The notes under the pieces: model-generated
Databases searched by the model: none
What the model saw: only the letters and a program-made list of their open reading frames with translations
Told to the model about the DNA's origin: nothing
Made by a program: the position numbers and the translations under genes
Part shown: positions 8,770 to 18,136 of the stretch, piece after piece
How positions within the stretch are numbered: the stretch's first letter is position 1
How the letters are laid out: each line of letters starts with the position of its first letter
DNA from: Natronospirillum sp965602035
GTDB lineage: Bacteria; Pseudomonadota; Gammaproteobacteria; Pseudomonadales; Natronospirillaceae
NCBI GenBank assembly: GCA_965602035.1
Contig: OZ271919.1
Coordinates: 1,798,001 to 1,862,000, forward strand
Length of the DNA: 64,000 nt
Reading direction: 5' to 3'

Positions 8770-9135
8770 TCACTCGTGCTCATTTTTCGCGGCTGTCACC
8801 ATTATTTCCACCAACGTCTCTGCCGAAGACAGGTTCACGCCGACGGTGACGCGGGCGGGTTCATGCTCGGGCGGCATCCACTGGTACCAGATCTCGTTCA
8901 TTTCTTCCTTGCGCGACATATCAGAAAGGTAAACCGTCGCCTGCAGTATGCGGGTTTTCGAACTGCCGGCGCGCTCCAGATGGTCTTCTATTTTTGCCAG
9001 TACCTGCCGGGTCTGACCGGCCAGCGTTGCGGACCGGTCCTCCGCTACAATGCCCCTGAGAAAAACCAACCCGGCATATTCAACAGCCTGGTTCTTCACC
9101 GCATCAAGCTTCGTACGTTTAATTTCTTTCGTCAT
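8770..9135 (-). CDS. RidA/YjgF-family enamine/imine deaminase-like protein
   Basis: A 121-residue protein of the RidA (YER057c/UK114) family, which hydrolyses reactive enamine/imine intermediates. Family features are GLVFLRGIVAED, the TRQVLAKIEDHLERAGSS helix, ILQATVYLSDM and a C-terminal LVEIMVTAA strand. Here ARVTVGV replaces the usual P(A/S)R(S/T) region with the conserved Arg. The internal ATG at 9135 gives the family length and a GGGG-type ribosome site. The open frame to 9222 would add 29 unrelated residues. Confidence 0.85.
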   Translation of the reverse strand: MTKEIKRTKLDAVKNQAVEYAGLVFLRGIVAEDRSATLAGQTRQVLAKIEDHLERAGSSKTRILQATVYLSDMSRKEEMNEIWYQWMPPEHEPARVTVGVNLSSAETLVEIMVTAAKNEHE

Positions 9136-9343
9136 TTGTTGTTTCCCCGGGAGGCACGCTCCGCCGGCACGGCGGGCAGGATTAGTGGTAGAATAGTGGC
9201 TGACACTGTCACTTTCGAGCAATCATTGCTTTTGCTCAAGTCTGTTACAGCAGGCTGACGCACCGCTTACACGGGTTTCGAGCTGTGATCACCATTTGAA
9301 CCGAATACCGAGGAGCACACCGGGCCACGCCGTCCGCCCCGCC

Positions 9344-10429
9344 ATGAAACGTTATTCACTGCCCACTCTGCGCGACATCGGCCATCTGGCAGCGACCATG
9401 GCCATTGCATCGATTGGTGCGGTGCTGTTCAACCTGCTGGATCTTCCCCTGCCCTACCTGCTGGGTGCGCTTACGGCCACATTAATCGGCAGTCTGGCGG
9501 GTTTTCAACCGCGTGTGCCCATGTGGCTGTTTCTCAGTATGCTGGTGATTCTTGGCGTCTATGCCGGCTCGGCCCTGGATACGGAGCTGCTGGAAGGCCT
9601 GAAGCGCTGGCCGGTATCGCTCAGCGCCATGTTGGTTCTGGTTTTCGCAACCACGGCAATCAACACTGCTTACTTCCAGCGGTTTGCCGGGTTCAGCCGA
9701 ATAACGGCGATGTTTGCGGCCGTGCCCGGGGCGCAGACCCTGGCCTTGCTCATGTGCGCCCGCTATGGCGCCGACGAGCGTCAGGTCATTATTCCCCAGA
9801 TCACGCGTGTTCTTGCGGTCATCTACCTGGTGCCCTTGTTATTGATCACTTTTGGCGACTGGGCTGGAATAGACGTGACTCGGGTGCGCGGAGCACCTGC
9901 GGCCCCCTGGGTTATACCCGACCTGACGACCATTGCTATTGCCGCTACCGCCGCCCTGGCGGCTATGGCGCTGGCTTATCGCCTGCGGTGGCCCCAACCC
10001 ACCATGCTGGGCCCGCTCTGTGGCATTGCCATATTGCAGGTTACCGGTGTGACCGAGCTCGATATCCCCGGGCAGGCACTGACACCGGTTCAGTTTGTTC
10101 TGGGTACCTTCCTGGGCACCCGTTTCGCGAAGGTAAAATGGCGAGCCGCTCTGGGCATGTCAATGCATGGGCTGGTCGCATTGTCACTAACATTTGTCGG
10201 CGTCTTTCTGATGACCGGGCTGTTGATGCTGGTCACGGACCTTCCGCCGGCTGCCCTCTTGCTGGCCTTCGCCCCCGGGGGGCTGCCGGAAATGGTACTG
10301 ATTGCCGCCACGTTGAACGTCGATCCGGCCTTTGTCGTCGTGCACCAGATAACGCGGTTTCTGGTCATTGCTGTGGTAATGCCCTGGGCCGTGGCGCGTG
10401 TTGTCAGAATGTCGAGTCAGGACCGTTGA
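9344..10429 (+). CDS. AbrB-family membrane protein (ammonia monooxygenase-like repeat protein)
   Basis: A hydrophobic protein of about 361 residues with the duplicated AbrB membrane domain. LPLPYLLGALTATLIGSLAG in the first half is mirrored by RLRWPQPTMLGPLCGIAI in the second, and the C-terminal LLAFAPGGLPEMVLIA motif is characteristic. Despite older names, these are membrane proteins of poorly known role. The ATG at 9344 is used. An upstream TTG at 9296 would extend it by 16 residues and no start has a well-placed Shine-Dalgarno. It is divergent from the RidA-like gene. Confidence 0.8.
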   Translation: MKRYSLPTLRDIGHLAATMAIASIGAVLFNLLDLPLPYLLGALTATLIGSLAGFQPRVPMWLFLSMLVILGVYAGSALDTELLEGLKRWPVSLSAMLVLVFATTAINTAYFQRFAGFSRITAMFAAVPGAQTLALLMCARYGADERQVIIPQITRVLAVIYLVPLLLITFGDWAGIDVTRVRGAPAAPWVIPDLTTIAIAATAALAAMALAYRLRWPQPTMLGPLCGIAILQVTGVTELDIPGQALTPVQFVLGTFLGTRFAKVKWRAALGMSMHGLVALSLTFVGVFLMTGLLMLVTDLPPAALLLAFAPGGLPEMVLIAATLNVDPAFVVVHQITRFLVIAVVMPWAVARVVRMSSQDR

Positions 10430-10530
10430 ATTGAATGGCTCCACATCCCTGCCTCACAGTGATGCCCTTCGAGCGCTCTTTTCAGTTTTGAACTTCGCCG
10501 AAAGCTGAGCTGTCACCGCCCCGTCCTTAG

Positions 10531-11523
10531 TTAAATCTTGAAGCTTTCCATACTGGCCGGGTGGAACATCTCTTCCGGCGACACCAGACGGCTCGACAGC
10601 CCTTCAGCATGGTGCTGTTTCAGGAATCGTTCCAGCGCGTGGCGGTTATCCTCAAAGCCATAAGGCCAGAAGTCATCACCCATCAGACGGCGCGCCGCGC
10701 GCAGCTGGTCTTCGACAAACGGCAGGGTCACCTTAGTCGCTGAGGTGTCCGTCAGACGCTCCAGAGCGACCTGCTTGGACTTCTCGAATGCCTTGAACAC
10801 CGAAAACGGCAGCCAGGGGTGTTCTTCCGCCAGCGTCTTGCGGATACCCAGCAGGTGCATGATGGGGAACAGCTTCGTGCGCTCGTACCAGGCTTTGGCC
10901 TCCGCCATCGGATCGCTGAACAGGTAGTCCACCTTCGGGTGGCCACGGGTATAACAGGACGGCGCACGCGGCCCGATGACCGCATCCAGATCACCATTCG
11001 CCAGCATGTTACTGAGCGTCTCATCAGCAGGAATATTGTGCACCTGCACACCATCGGTGAGGTTCAGGTTGATCTTTTCGACCCGTCCTACTTCTTCGTA
11101 GCCACCGCGATACCAGGTCACGTCGCGCGGTTTAAGCCCGTAGTCTTCTTCGAGAAATAACCGTACCCAGACGTTGGCCGTCAGCTGATACTCGGGGACA
11201 CCGACCCTTTTTCCCTTCAGGTCGGCCGGCTCACGGATACCGCGATCAGTCCGAACGTAGATTGAACTGTGGCGAAACGCCCGCGACGGGAACACAGGAA
11301 TGCCGATGTAGGGGCAGTCGTTGTTCGCGGTTTTAACGGTGAAGCTGCTCATCGACAGCTCGGTTATATCAAAGTCCGCGTGTCGGAACGCCCGGAAGAA
11401 AATTTCTTCCGGCTCGTGAAGCATGTAAACAGGGTCGACCCCGTCTATCTGGACATTTCCATCAACCAGTGGGCGCATACGGTCGTAGTTGCCGACCGCC
11501 ACCGAGAGCTTGAGTGTGTTCAT
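10531..11523 (-). CDS. 4,5-dihydroxyphthalate decarboxylase-like protein (Pht5 family)
   Basis: A 330-residue protein of the NMT1/SBP-like fold family that contains 4,5-dihydroxyphthalate decarboxylase. Conserved blocks include KLSVAVGNYDRMRPLVDG, EEIFFRAFRHADFDITELS, VFPSRAFRHSSIYVRTDRGI, GKRVGVPEYQLTANVWVR and IGPRAPSCYTRG. There is no signal peptide, so it is cytoplasmic and enzymatic rather than a transport receptor. Its neighbours are a reductase, a Gfo/Idh/MocA dehydrogenase and a Rieske oxygenase, the other steps of phthalate 4,5-dioxygenation, which supports the role. It starts divergently from the class II aldolase gene across a TTAGATATCTAA site. Confidence 0.82.
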   Translation of the reverse strand: MNTLKLSVAVGNYDRMRPLVDGNVQIDGVDPVYMLHEPEEIFFRAFRHADFDITELSMSSFTVKTANNDCPYIGIPVFPSRAFRHSSIYVRTDRGIREPADLKGKRVGVPEYQLTANVWVRLFLEEDYGLKPRDVTWYRGGYEEVGRVEKINLNLTDGVQVHNIPADETLSNMLANGDLDAVIGPRAPSCYTRGHPKVDYLFSDPMAEAKAWYERTKLFPIMHLLGIRKTLAEEHPWLPFSVFKAFEKSKQVALERLTDTSATKVTLPFVEDQLRAARRLMGDDFWPYGFEDNRHALERFLKQHHAEGLSSRLVSPEEMFHPASMESFKI

Positions 11524-11573
11524 CTTATTTCCTCTTTACTCTATCCCTAACGTCGCTTATTCTTTGAAAGAAA

Positions 11574-11585
11574 TTAGATATCTAA
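11574..11585. promoter_or_regulatory. Candidate MarR operator (TTAGATATCTAA), copy 1
   Basis: A perfect 12-bp palindrome in the 136-bp divergent promoter region between the decarboxylase-like and class II aldolase genes. The identical 12-mer is at 20590-20601, and two relaxed TTAG-N4-CTAA copies are at 20826 and 20876. These all lie in the two divergent promoter regions of the same catabolic cluster. The MarR-family gene at 14640 is the obvious candidate binder. Confidence 0.65.
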
Positions 11586-11659
11586 CTTTATTCTCGCATA
11601 TGATTTAAATGATTGCGATGGAGTATTGCTCCAGGTGACCTGAAACTCGGGGAGAGAAC

Positions 11660-12370
11660 ATGGACAATAACAACAAGTCCTTACTTGAAGATCTCAGCAC
11701 AGCCAACCGTATACTATTCAACGAGGGGGTCGTTGACGCTTTCGGGCACGTAAGCGTCCGAAATCCGGCAAATCCGGAAACCTTTTACCTGGCACGCAAT
11801 ATGGCGCCGAATCAGGTGAGGCCGGAAGACATTGTTGAACACTACCTCGATGGCTCGCCGGTATCAGATGACCGCAAGCTGTATCTGGAGCGTTATATTC
11901 ACGGGGAGATCTATCAGAAGCGGTCAGATGTAAACGCTGTGGTACACAGCCATTCGCCGTCCATTGTCCCATTCAGCATCGTCAAATCCGTACCATTGAA
12001 GCCAGTCTGTCATATGAGTGCTTTCATCGGTGACCAGGCGCCGATCTATGAGATCCGCGAGCATTCTGATGAACCAACGGACCTTCTGATTTCCAGTCGT
12101 TATCTGGGTAAAACTCTGGCAGATACACTGGATAGTCATACAGCGGTTTTGATGCGCGGCCACGGATCCACCGTAGTCGCTGACTCACTGATGCGTGTGA
12201 CTTATCGCGCTGTGTATCTGGAAGTGAATGCAAAGTTGCAAGCGCAGGCCATGCAGCTTGGCGAGGTTGAATACCTGAACAAAGGCGAAGCAGCAGTGGC
12301 GCAGAAAAACGTGGAAGGCCAAATGGTGCGCGCCTGGAATCACTGGAAGGCGCGCGTAGAGAGCGCCTGA
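11660..12370 (+). CDS. Class II aldolase/adducin-family protein
   Basis: A 236-residue zinc-dependent aldolase or decarboxylase of the L-fuculose-phosphate aldolase fold. The zinc ligands are expected at HSHSPS (about 95) and RGHG (about 170). GHVSVRNP near residue 30 matches the conserved N-terminal GNxS/GHVS block. Relatives decarboxylate 3,4-dihydroxyphthalate or act on sugar phosphates. In this cluster a decarboxylation or retro-aldol step on an aromatic intermediate is plausible but unproven. GGGGAGAG lies eight bases before the start. First gene of the rightward operon. Confidence 0.85.
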   Translation: MDNNNKSLLEDLSTANRILFNEGVVDAFGHVSVRNPANPETFYLARNMAPNQVRPEDIVEHYLDGSPVSDDRKLYLERYIHGEIYQKRSDVNAVVHSHSPSIVPFSIVKSVPLKPVCHMSAFIGDQAPIYEIREHSDEPTDLLISSRYLGKTLADTLDSHTAVLMRGHGSTVVADSLMRVTYRAVYLEVNAKLQAQAMQLGEVEYLNKGEAAVAQKNVEGQMVRAWNHWKARVESA

Positions 12371-12429
12371 CCCGGTCATGACCGAGCACCCCGCTCGATT
12401 GAATTGTCTGGAAGCCGCTGGAGGTTAAT

Positions 12430-13404
12430 GTGTCCGCTAACTCAGAACTTATACATTCCGTCAAAATCACAGCCAAAGAGGAAATAGCCAAAGGTATTTT
12501 CCGTTTCGAGCTGACCCCTGATGACCCGGAAGAGCTCGACCCACCTGAAGCCGGTGCACACATCTACGTAGAGGCACCCAATGGCGAGGTGCGTCGTTAT
12601 TCCCTGAGCCAATCTCCTGATGAGACCGATCACTATGCCATTGCCGTAAAGCGGGATGAGAATGGCACAGGCGGCTCAAAAAGCCTGTGTGACGATACAA
12701 AGCTCGGCGACAGTATCAGAATCTCGGGCATTACCAATGATTTTGAATTGAAAGGGAACCCGACCCGCTATGTGTTTATTGCCGGGGGCATCGGCATTAC
12801 CCCGCTGTATTCAATGATAAAGACATTGGAAACCCAGGGCGGAAAGCCTTTCAAACTCTACTACTTGACGCGCGATGCGGAGCACACCGCATATCTCGAG
12901 GAGTTCAGTCAACCGGAGTACAAGGGCAAAGTTGTCATTCACCACACGGAGGGTGATTCGGACAATCGATACGATCTGTGGCCGGTGCTTGAACAACCCA
13001 AGGGGGCGTGGGTTTATTGCTGTGGTCCAAGGGAGCTTATGGAGGAAGTACGCGATATGACAGGGCACTGGTCGCCCAGCAGCGTGCACTTTGAAGACTT
13101 TGGCGCGGGAGATGCGGCTCATCACGAAGATGATGGTCCCTTCCGGGTGCGCGTATCAGACGACAATGCCGTTGTGGATGTTGCCGCCGACCAGACCATT
13201 ATGGAAGCGTTACGCGCCTCGGGATACGAAATTCCGTCCTCTTGTGAAAGCGGAACCTGTGGCACCTGCCGAAGCGCACTGCTTGCCGGCGAGGCGGATC
13301 ATCGGGATCTTGTATTGTCTGACGACGAGCAGGAAGACAACATTATGATTTGTGTGTCCCGCGCTCTGGACGATGAGATAGAAATTGAGCTGCCCAGATT
13401 CTGA
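12430..13404 (+). CDS. Phthalate-dioxygenase-reductase-type oxidoreductase (FMN/NAD/2Fe-2S)
   Basis: A 324-residue class IA oxygenase reductase: an N-terminal flavin barrel (RRYSLSQSPDE), a central NAD-binding domain (YVFIAGGIGITPLYSM, YCCGPRELME) and a C-terminal plant-type ferredoxin with C272-x4-C277-x2-C280-x27-C308. It passes electrons from NADH to the Rieske oxygenase, whose gene lies on the opposite strand at 19230-20537. The GTG start at 12430 is preceded by GGAGG at ideal spacing. Domain order and length match phthalate dioxygenase reductase and VanB. Confidence 0.93.
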   Translation: MSANSELIHSVKITAKEEIAKGIFRFELTPDDPEELDPPEAGAHIYVEAPNGEVRRYSLSQSPDETDHYAIAVKRDENGTGGSKSLCDDTKLGDSIRISGITNDFELKGNPTRYVFIAGGIGITPLYSMIKTLETQGGKPFKLYYLTRDAEHTAYLEEFSQPEYKGKVVIHHTEGDSDNRYDLWPVLEQPKGAWVYCCGPRELMEEVRDMTGHWSPSSVHFEDFGAGDAAHHEDDGPFRVRVSDDNAVVDVAADQTIMEALRASGYEIPSSCESGTCGTCRSALLAGEADHRDLVLSDDEQEDNIMICVSRALDDEIEIELPRF

Positions 13405-13416
13405 AGGTGCCTTGCG

Positions 13417-14601
13417 ATGATGACCGAACGACCGCTACGAATCGGAGTATCGGGTCTGGGCCGCGGGTTCATGCTATTGCTACCGACGTTGGCAGCCCAC
13501 CCGGGTGTCAGACTGGTTGCCGCCTCGGATCCACGACCGGAAGCACGTGAGCAGTTCGAACGTGATTTCGGTGGATACACCAGTGACAACTTCGCCGATA
13601 TCTGCAGCCGGAAAGACGTAGACGCCGTTTACATCGCGTCTCCACATCAGTTCCATCGCGGCGATGTGGAAACGGCAGCAGCGTACGGGAAACATGCCTT
13701 GGTGGAAAAGCCGATGGCATTATCCATCGACGACTGCGATGCCATGATAAGCGCGATGAGCAAAGCCGGTTGTTGCCTGATAGTAGGGCATTGTCATAGC
13801 TTCGATGCGCCTTACCTTGAAACCGCTCGCCTGGTTGCCGATCAGAAATTCGGCTCAGTTCGAATGATCACGGCATTCAACTTTACCGATTTTCTGTATC
13901 GCCCCAGACGCCCCGAAGAGCTCCAGACCGAGGCCGGAGGCGGCGTCGTATTCAGTCAGGCTGCCCATCAGGTCGATGTTGTCCGCCTGCTTGCGAACAG
14001 CCCTGCCCGTTCGGTCAGGGCACTGACAGGCAAGTGGGACGACAATCGCCCCACTGAGGGCGCCTACGGATGTCTGATCGAGTTTGAAAATGGCGCCTTT
14101 GCGAACCTCACCTACAGCGGTTATGCCCATTTCGACACCGATGTCTGGATGAACTGGGCCGGCGAGCTGGGTCAGGACCGCAGCAACGAATCGTACGGTA
14201 AAGCCCGTCACCTATTGAACCAACTGAATTCCCGGCAAGACGAAATAACCCTGAAGAACAGGCGCACGTACGGCAACGGGCTCAGCCTTTCGTCAGTAGC
14301 AAACACTGTTGCCAATCACAACCATTTTGGCCAGGTTATTGTCAGTTGTGATCGGGCGGACCTCAGGCCCACCCCACAAGGCATTGAGATCTATGCAGAT
14401 CTGGAAAAAAGAACGCTTCCGCTGGACGCACCCGACGTTCCCAGACGTGAAGTGATCGACGAATTGATTGACGCGATAAACGGTATAAGACCCCCCAAGC
14501 ACTCCGGCGAATGGGGACGGGCGACAATGGACGTTTGCTACGGTATCCTTGAATCCGCTAAAGAGCGGACCGAGGTGCGACTGCAGCATCAAAGCACCTG
14601 A
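13417..14601 (+). CDS. Gfo/Idh/MocA-family dehydrogenase (Pht4-like)
   Basis: A 394-residue NAD(P)-dependent dehydrogenase with an N-terminal Rossmann fold (RIGVSGLGRGFMLLLPTL, then VAASDPRPEAREQF), the family motif ALVEKPMA near residue 95, and a C-terminal alpha/beta substrate domain (GGGVVFSQAAHQVDVVRLL). The phthalate cis-dihydrodiol dehydrogenase Pht4/OphB belongs to this family, and the gene directly follows the reductase gene with a 12-nt gap. Oxidation of a ring-hydroxylated dihydrodiol is therefore the most likely role. Either ATG of the ATGATG pair at 13417 may be used. Confidence 0.83.
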   Translation: MMTERPLRIGVSGLGRGFMLLLPTLAAHPGVRLVAASDPRPEAREQFERDFGGYTSDNFADICSRKDVDAVYIASPHQFHRGDVETAAAYGKHALVEKPMALSIDDCDAMISAMSKAGCCLIVGHCHSFDAPYLETARLVADQKFGSVRMITAFNFTDFLYRPRRPEELQTEAGGGVVFSQAAHQVDVVRLLANSPARSVRALTGKWDDNRPTEGAYGCLIEFENGAFANLTYSGYAHFDTDVWMNWAGELGQDRSNESYGKARHLLNQLNSRQDEITLKNRRTYGNGLSLSSVANTVANHNHFGQVIVSCDRADLRPTPQGIEIYADLEKRTLPLDAPDVPRREVIDELIDAINGIRPPKHSGEWGRATMDVCYGILESAKERTEVRLQHQST

Positions 14602-14639
14602 ATTCATTAGCGTGCCCGGCGCACAGCAGCAGGCCAACC

Positions 14640-15128
14640 GTGAAACAACAGGAAATCAGGGAGTCACAAAGAATCTGGCGGCACTGGCATACCGATGTGC
14701 CGCATGATCGTATCGCTCACCTTGTTCGAGACGCAGGGCGACTATTCGGACGCAGTCTGAAGGAGCGCCTGGCCGAACACGACATCAGTTTCGGCCACTG
14801 GTCGTTCCTCCGGATTCTGTGGGCCTGCGAAGGGCTGACGCAGCGGGAACTGAGTGAAGAGGCCGGCGTGATGGAACCAACAACGTTCACAGCGCTCAAA
14901 GCCATGGAAAAGAAGGGGCTGATAGAACGTCGACAATTGCCCGGAAACCGGCGCAAAGTGCATGTGTTTCTGACGGATAAAGGCAGAGAATTGAAGCAGG
15001 TTCTCGTGCCGCTGGCCGAAGACTGTAACCATACCGCACTGGAAGGCATTTCGCCGGAGGACGTCGAGACTACTCGCCAGGTTTTGCTGCAGATGATCGA
15101 CAATCTGACGGCCGAGTACACCGACTGA
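14640..15128 (+). CDS. MarR-family transcriptional regulator
   Basis: A 162-residue winged-helix regulator. The DNA-binding core is LTQRELSEEAGVMEPTTFTALKAMEKKGLIER with the wing RRQLPGNRRKVHVFLTDKG. Flanking helices form the dimer interface. MarR proteins bound to aromatic ligands usually release palindromic operators. It is the last gene of the rightward operon starting at 11660 and is the natural candidate for the TTAG-N4-CTAA sites found in both divergent promoter regions of this cluster. The start is GTG at 14640; a later in-frame start is possible. Confidence 0.9.
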   Translation: MKQQEIRESQRIWRHWHTDVPHDRIAHLVRDAGRLFGRSLKERLAEHDISFGHWSFLRILWACEGLTQRELSEEAGVMEPTTFTALKAMEKKGLIERRQLPGNRRKVHVFLTDKGRELKQVLVPLAEDCNHTALEGISPEDVETTRQVLLQMIDNLTAEYTD

Positions 15129-15169
15129 ATCCAGATTAACGATCCATATACTCTGTCGCAATCCCCGAA

Positions 15170-16063
15170 TCACTGCCAAACCGTAAGAACCACCACACCG
15201 GCGACAGTGGAAAGTGTTCCCGCCACTACACGTGCGTTGAATAATTCTGAATGCCTCGATAGGCCGTACATGGCAAGTAGCGCGAACAGCGGGGTAGTGG
15301 CAGCCATCGGAGCAACCGCCATCACTGACCCCAGCTCGAGTGCGGCGTACATGAATACCGGCCCGATGCTGGAAAATAGCCCCGCAGCAATCAGGTACGT
15401 CCATGCAGATGCGTCTAAACGGAGCGTCGACCACCGCCGTGTTGTGACAAAGTAACAGGCAACGACAGTCCACGAAGTAAGGATCGTAACGGCCGCCCCC
15501 TGAACGGGCCTCGCCCCTGTCTCAACACCCAACTCACGAAACAGGATCGATATCCCGTAAGCCAACGCTGCAAATACCGGAAACAGAAGTCCAGGCGCTG
15601 GGTATCGAACTTCGTTAAGTCCTCGGTGCCCCCCGTTGCTCGTGCTCAAAAGAACAGTGCCAGCAATTATCAGAAACGCACCACCCCACCCTGCCAAACG
15701 CAGTGTCTCACCCAAAACCACTACTCCGAGCAACAGGGTAACGAGCGGATGGGACAGGGTAATTGGCGTAGTGATGTTTGACCCCAGACGGAGCATGCCC
15801 AGGAACTGGAATGTTCGTCCCAGCAACGGCGCGAAAAGTCCTGCCAGAATCAAGAATTGACTACTACTCAAGGGCGGAACGCTCACACCATGTTGCCAGA
15901 GACTCCAACAAACCAGCACCACCGAATTTATGGTGAGAGTTACAAACAACGTCGTTGAAGTGCTTATGCGCGATAGTCCGACGCGAACCAGCACAAAAGT
16001 AGCCGCAAACATCATTGCCGACAGCAAAGAATACACTGTGGCGAGCAACGTCTCTGTCATCAA
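15170..16063 (-). CDS. EamA/DMT-family transporter
   Basis: A 297-residue protein with ten predicted membrane helices in two EamA repeats (TLLATVYSLLSAMMFAATFV at the start; VFAALAYGISILFRELG in the second repeat). It lies downstream of, and in the same direction as, the fused TRAP permease. The role may be export of pathway intermediates. The substrate cannot be deduced. Confidence 0.85.
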   Translation of the reverse strand: MMTETLLATVYSLLSAMMFAATFVLVRVGLSRISTSTTLFVTLTINSVVLVCWSLWQHGVSVPPLSSSQFLILAGLFAPLLGRTFQFLGMLRLGSNITTPITLSHPLVTLLLGVVVLGETLRLAGWGGAFLIIAGTVLLSTSNGGHRGLNEVRYPAPGLLFPVFAALAYGISILFRELGVETGARPVQGAAVTILTSWTVVACYFVTTRRWSTLRLDASAWTYLIAAGLFSSIGPVFMYAALELGSVMAVAPMAATTPLFALLAMYGLSRHSELFNARVVAGTLSTVAGVVVLTVWQ

Positions 16064-16129
16064 TGGTTCGCCGGATCCGGCCCGAGAAGTGCCATCAAAT
16101 CAGACCGGATCGCCCGTCGCCACATCCGT

Positions 16130-18046
16130 TCAACCCGTCCTGGCAAACGGCAATGACCGCCTGAGGTGAGGCGTCAACGCCCACGCTAGAGCCGCCAGTA
16201 TCAGTGCCGCTGAAATGGCTGTCCAGCTCGGGAATATGAACAGCAAACCGGCGGCCGCGAACAACACTCGGGTTAACGGCTGCAAACGGTCTTTGAGGTA
16301 CCCCTCCACCCCGACGCTTAGCAGCAACACGCCGATCACTGCGGTGACACAGGACACGACGATGTCCTGGGCGCTGCCGATCAGCAACAGGCCCTCACCA
16401 TACACAAACGCGAATGGGACAATAAACGCTGTTATCGCCAGACGAACCGCGCCTGTGGCAATACTCAGTGGTTTGGCGTCGGCAATGGCCGCTGCAGCAA
16501 ATGCTGCCACAGCCACGGGGGGTGTCATCGCGGATAGAACCGCAAAGTAAAGGATAAACATGTTGGACTGCAACGTACTGAAATCCAACGACAGAAGCGT
16601 GGGGCCCACTAGCACCGCTGCCAGAATAAAGGCGGATGGTGTTGGCATACCCATGCCGAGTATAATGGCCAGGATAGCGGAAATAATCAGCACCAGAACG
16701 CTGCTATTACCAGCGAGCAGGAATACCAGATCAGCAAATTTCCCACCCAGTCCGGTCATTGAAATGCCACCGATAACAAGACCTGCTGCGGCACAAGCTG
16801 CGACCACAGACACCATACGTAGCGTTGTCTCTGCGAGGGCGTTCCAGACTTCTCCCAGACTCATTCGTGTCGAACGGCGCGCAGAGGCCACCAGTAAAAC
16901 GACGCCTGTCGCAACGGCGGCCACATAGGTCGGCGAGAAGCCCATCACCAGCGCCACGGAGAGCGCAACCAGGGGTATGATGAACAGGCCCCCGTTTTTC
17001 ATTGTATGCCTCAGTCGCGGCGTTTCTTCCCGGCTCATCCCCTTCAAGCCGAGTCTCTGCGATCGAAGGTGAACCTGTGTATATACACACAGATAGTACA
17101 ATAGAGCCGGTATAACGCCGGCAATTACAATATCCCGATAATCAATACCGGTGTACTCGGCCATTATAAAGGCCGCGGACCCCATTACCGGCGGCAGAAG
17201 GCTTCCGCCGGTAGATGCCGCGACTTCCACCGCCCCGGACAGCTTCTTGCTGTAACCCAGGCGTTGCATAATAGGAATTGTTATCGACCCAGTCGTAACC
17301 ACATCTGAGGTCGGACTGCCTGACATTGTGCCGTACAGGCCAGATGAAATAACTGATATTTTTGCCGGCCCCCCGACTTTATGGCCGGCTAGTGCGGAGG
17401 AAAGGTTATAGAAAAAGTCCGCGCCCCCGGCTTTTGCAAGAAACGTCCCGAACATGACAAAGAGGAATGCGTATGTCGCCGCCACGCGCAGCGGCACACC
17501 GAACAAACCATCGGTTGTGAACATCATGATGTCTAGGAAATGCGAGTAGCCTACCTGTCGGAAACCCAGGCCCCATGGCAACCCATGCCCAAACAGATTG
17601 TAAACGACGAACAGCAGAACAACACTGGTCAAGCCCAACCCGACCGTCCGCCGGGTCGCTTCAATCGTCAGCAATAACAATATCGAGGCCGCGGTAAGGT
17701 CCGGCAACTCCAACGGAAAGAGAAGCGTAATGCGCTCCGAAATACGCTCACTCTCAACAAAGAAATAGATTCCGACCGCCACGCTGGCCACCGCCAGAAA
17801 AAGGTCAACCACTCCTGGCCTGTCAAGCCTGCCCGCCGGCCCCGGAGAGATGGTAATAAACAGCAATGTCAGAATAGACGACAGGAAAACGATCGTCATT
17901 ACGAAGAGATCAATATAGACAATCGTTGTGGTATACACCACGCCCAGCGCGATCAGCGCCGCAAACGCATGAGTAATCCGCTTGAGTACAGGGGGCAATT
18001 GCCGGCGGCTGCCGGTGCCTGCCAGATTAGTTAGCATCGGATGCAT
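16130..18046 (-). CDS. TRAP transporter fused permease (4TM/12TM, TAXI type)
   Basis: A 638-residue inner-membrane protein in which the small (4TM) and large (12TM, DctM-like) TRAP subunits are fused, as in TAXI-type systems. The large-subunit hallmark GLYGTMSGSPTSDVVTTGSITIPIMQRLGYS lies near the middle, and ILGMGMPTPSAFILAAVLVGP near 460. It imports a carboxylate, driven by an ion gradient, with the periplasmic receptor encoded just upstream at 18137-19135. A hairpin between the two genes probably sets their relative expression. Confidence 0.93.
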   Translation of the reverse strand: MHPMLTNLAGTGSRRQLPPVLKRITHAFAALIALGVVYTTTIVYIDLFVMTIVFLSSILTLLFITISPGPAGRLDRPGVVDLFLAVASVAVGIYFFVESERISERITLLFPLELPDLTAASILLLLTIEATRRTVGLGLTSVVLLFVVYNLFGHGLPWGLGFRQVGYSHFLDIMMFTTDGLFGVPLRVAATYAFLFVMFGTFLAKAGGADFFYNLSSALAGHKVGGPAKISVISSGLYGTMSGSPTSDVVTTGSITIPIMQRLGYSKKLSGAVEVAASTGGSLLPPVMGSAAFIMAEYTGIDYRDIVIAGVIPALLYYLCVYTQVHLRSQRLGLKGMSREETPRLRHTMKNGGLFIIPLVALSVALVMGFSPTYVAAVATGVVLLVASARRSTRMSLGEVWNALAETTLRMVSVVAACAAAGLVIGGISMTGLGGKFADLVFLLAGNSSVLVLIISAILAIILGMGMPTPSAFILAAVLVGPTLLSLDFSTLQSNMFILYFAVLSAMTPPVAVAAFAAAAIADAKPLSIATGAVRLAITAFIVPFAFVYGEGLLLIGSAQDIVVSCVTAVIGVLLLSVGVEGYLKDRLQPLTRVLFAAAGLLFIFPSWTAISAALILAALAWALTPHLRRSLPFARTG

Positions 18047-18077
18047 GAGTAAAAACCTCGGAACAGGGTCAGCCTTC

Positions 18078-18104
18078 AGCGAGCCAGTGAATTACTGGCT
18101 CGCT
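18078..18104 (-). terminator. Intercistronic hairpin between TAXI receptor and TRAP permease
   Basis: AGCGAGCCAGT (18078-18088) pairs perfectly with ACTGGCTCGCT (18094-18104) around a 5-nt loop, in the 90-nt gap between receptor and permease. In the direction of transcription (minus) no T-run follows, so it looks more like a partial attenuator or an mRNA-stabilising stem that lets receptor exceed permease. A T-rich tract is present only on the plus side. Confidence 0.6.
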
Positions 18105-18136
18105 GCTGTTCTTTTACTTGTGTACTGAACCGTTGT

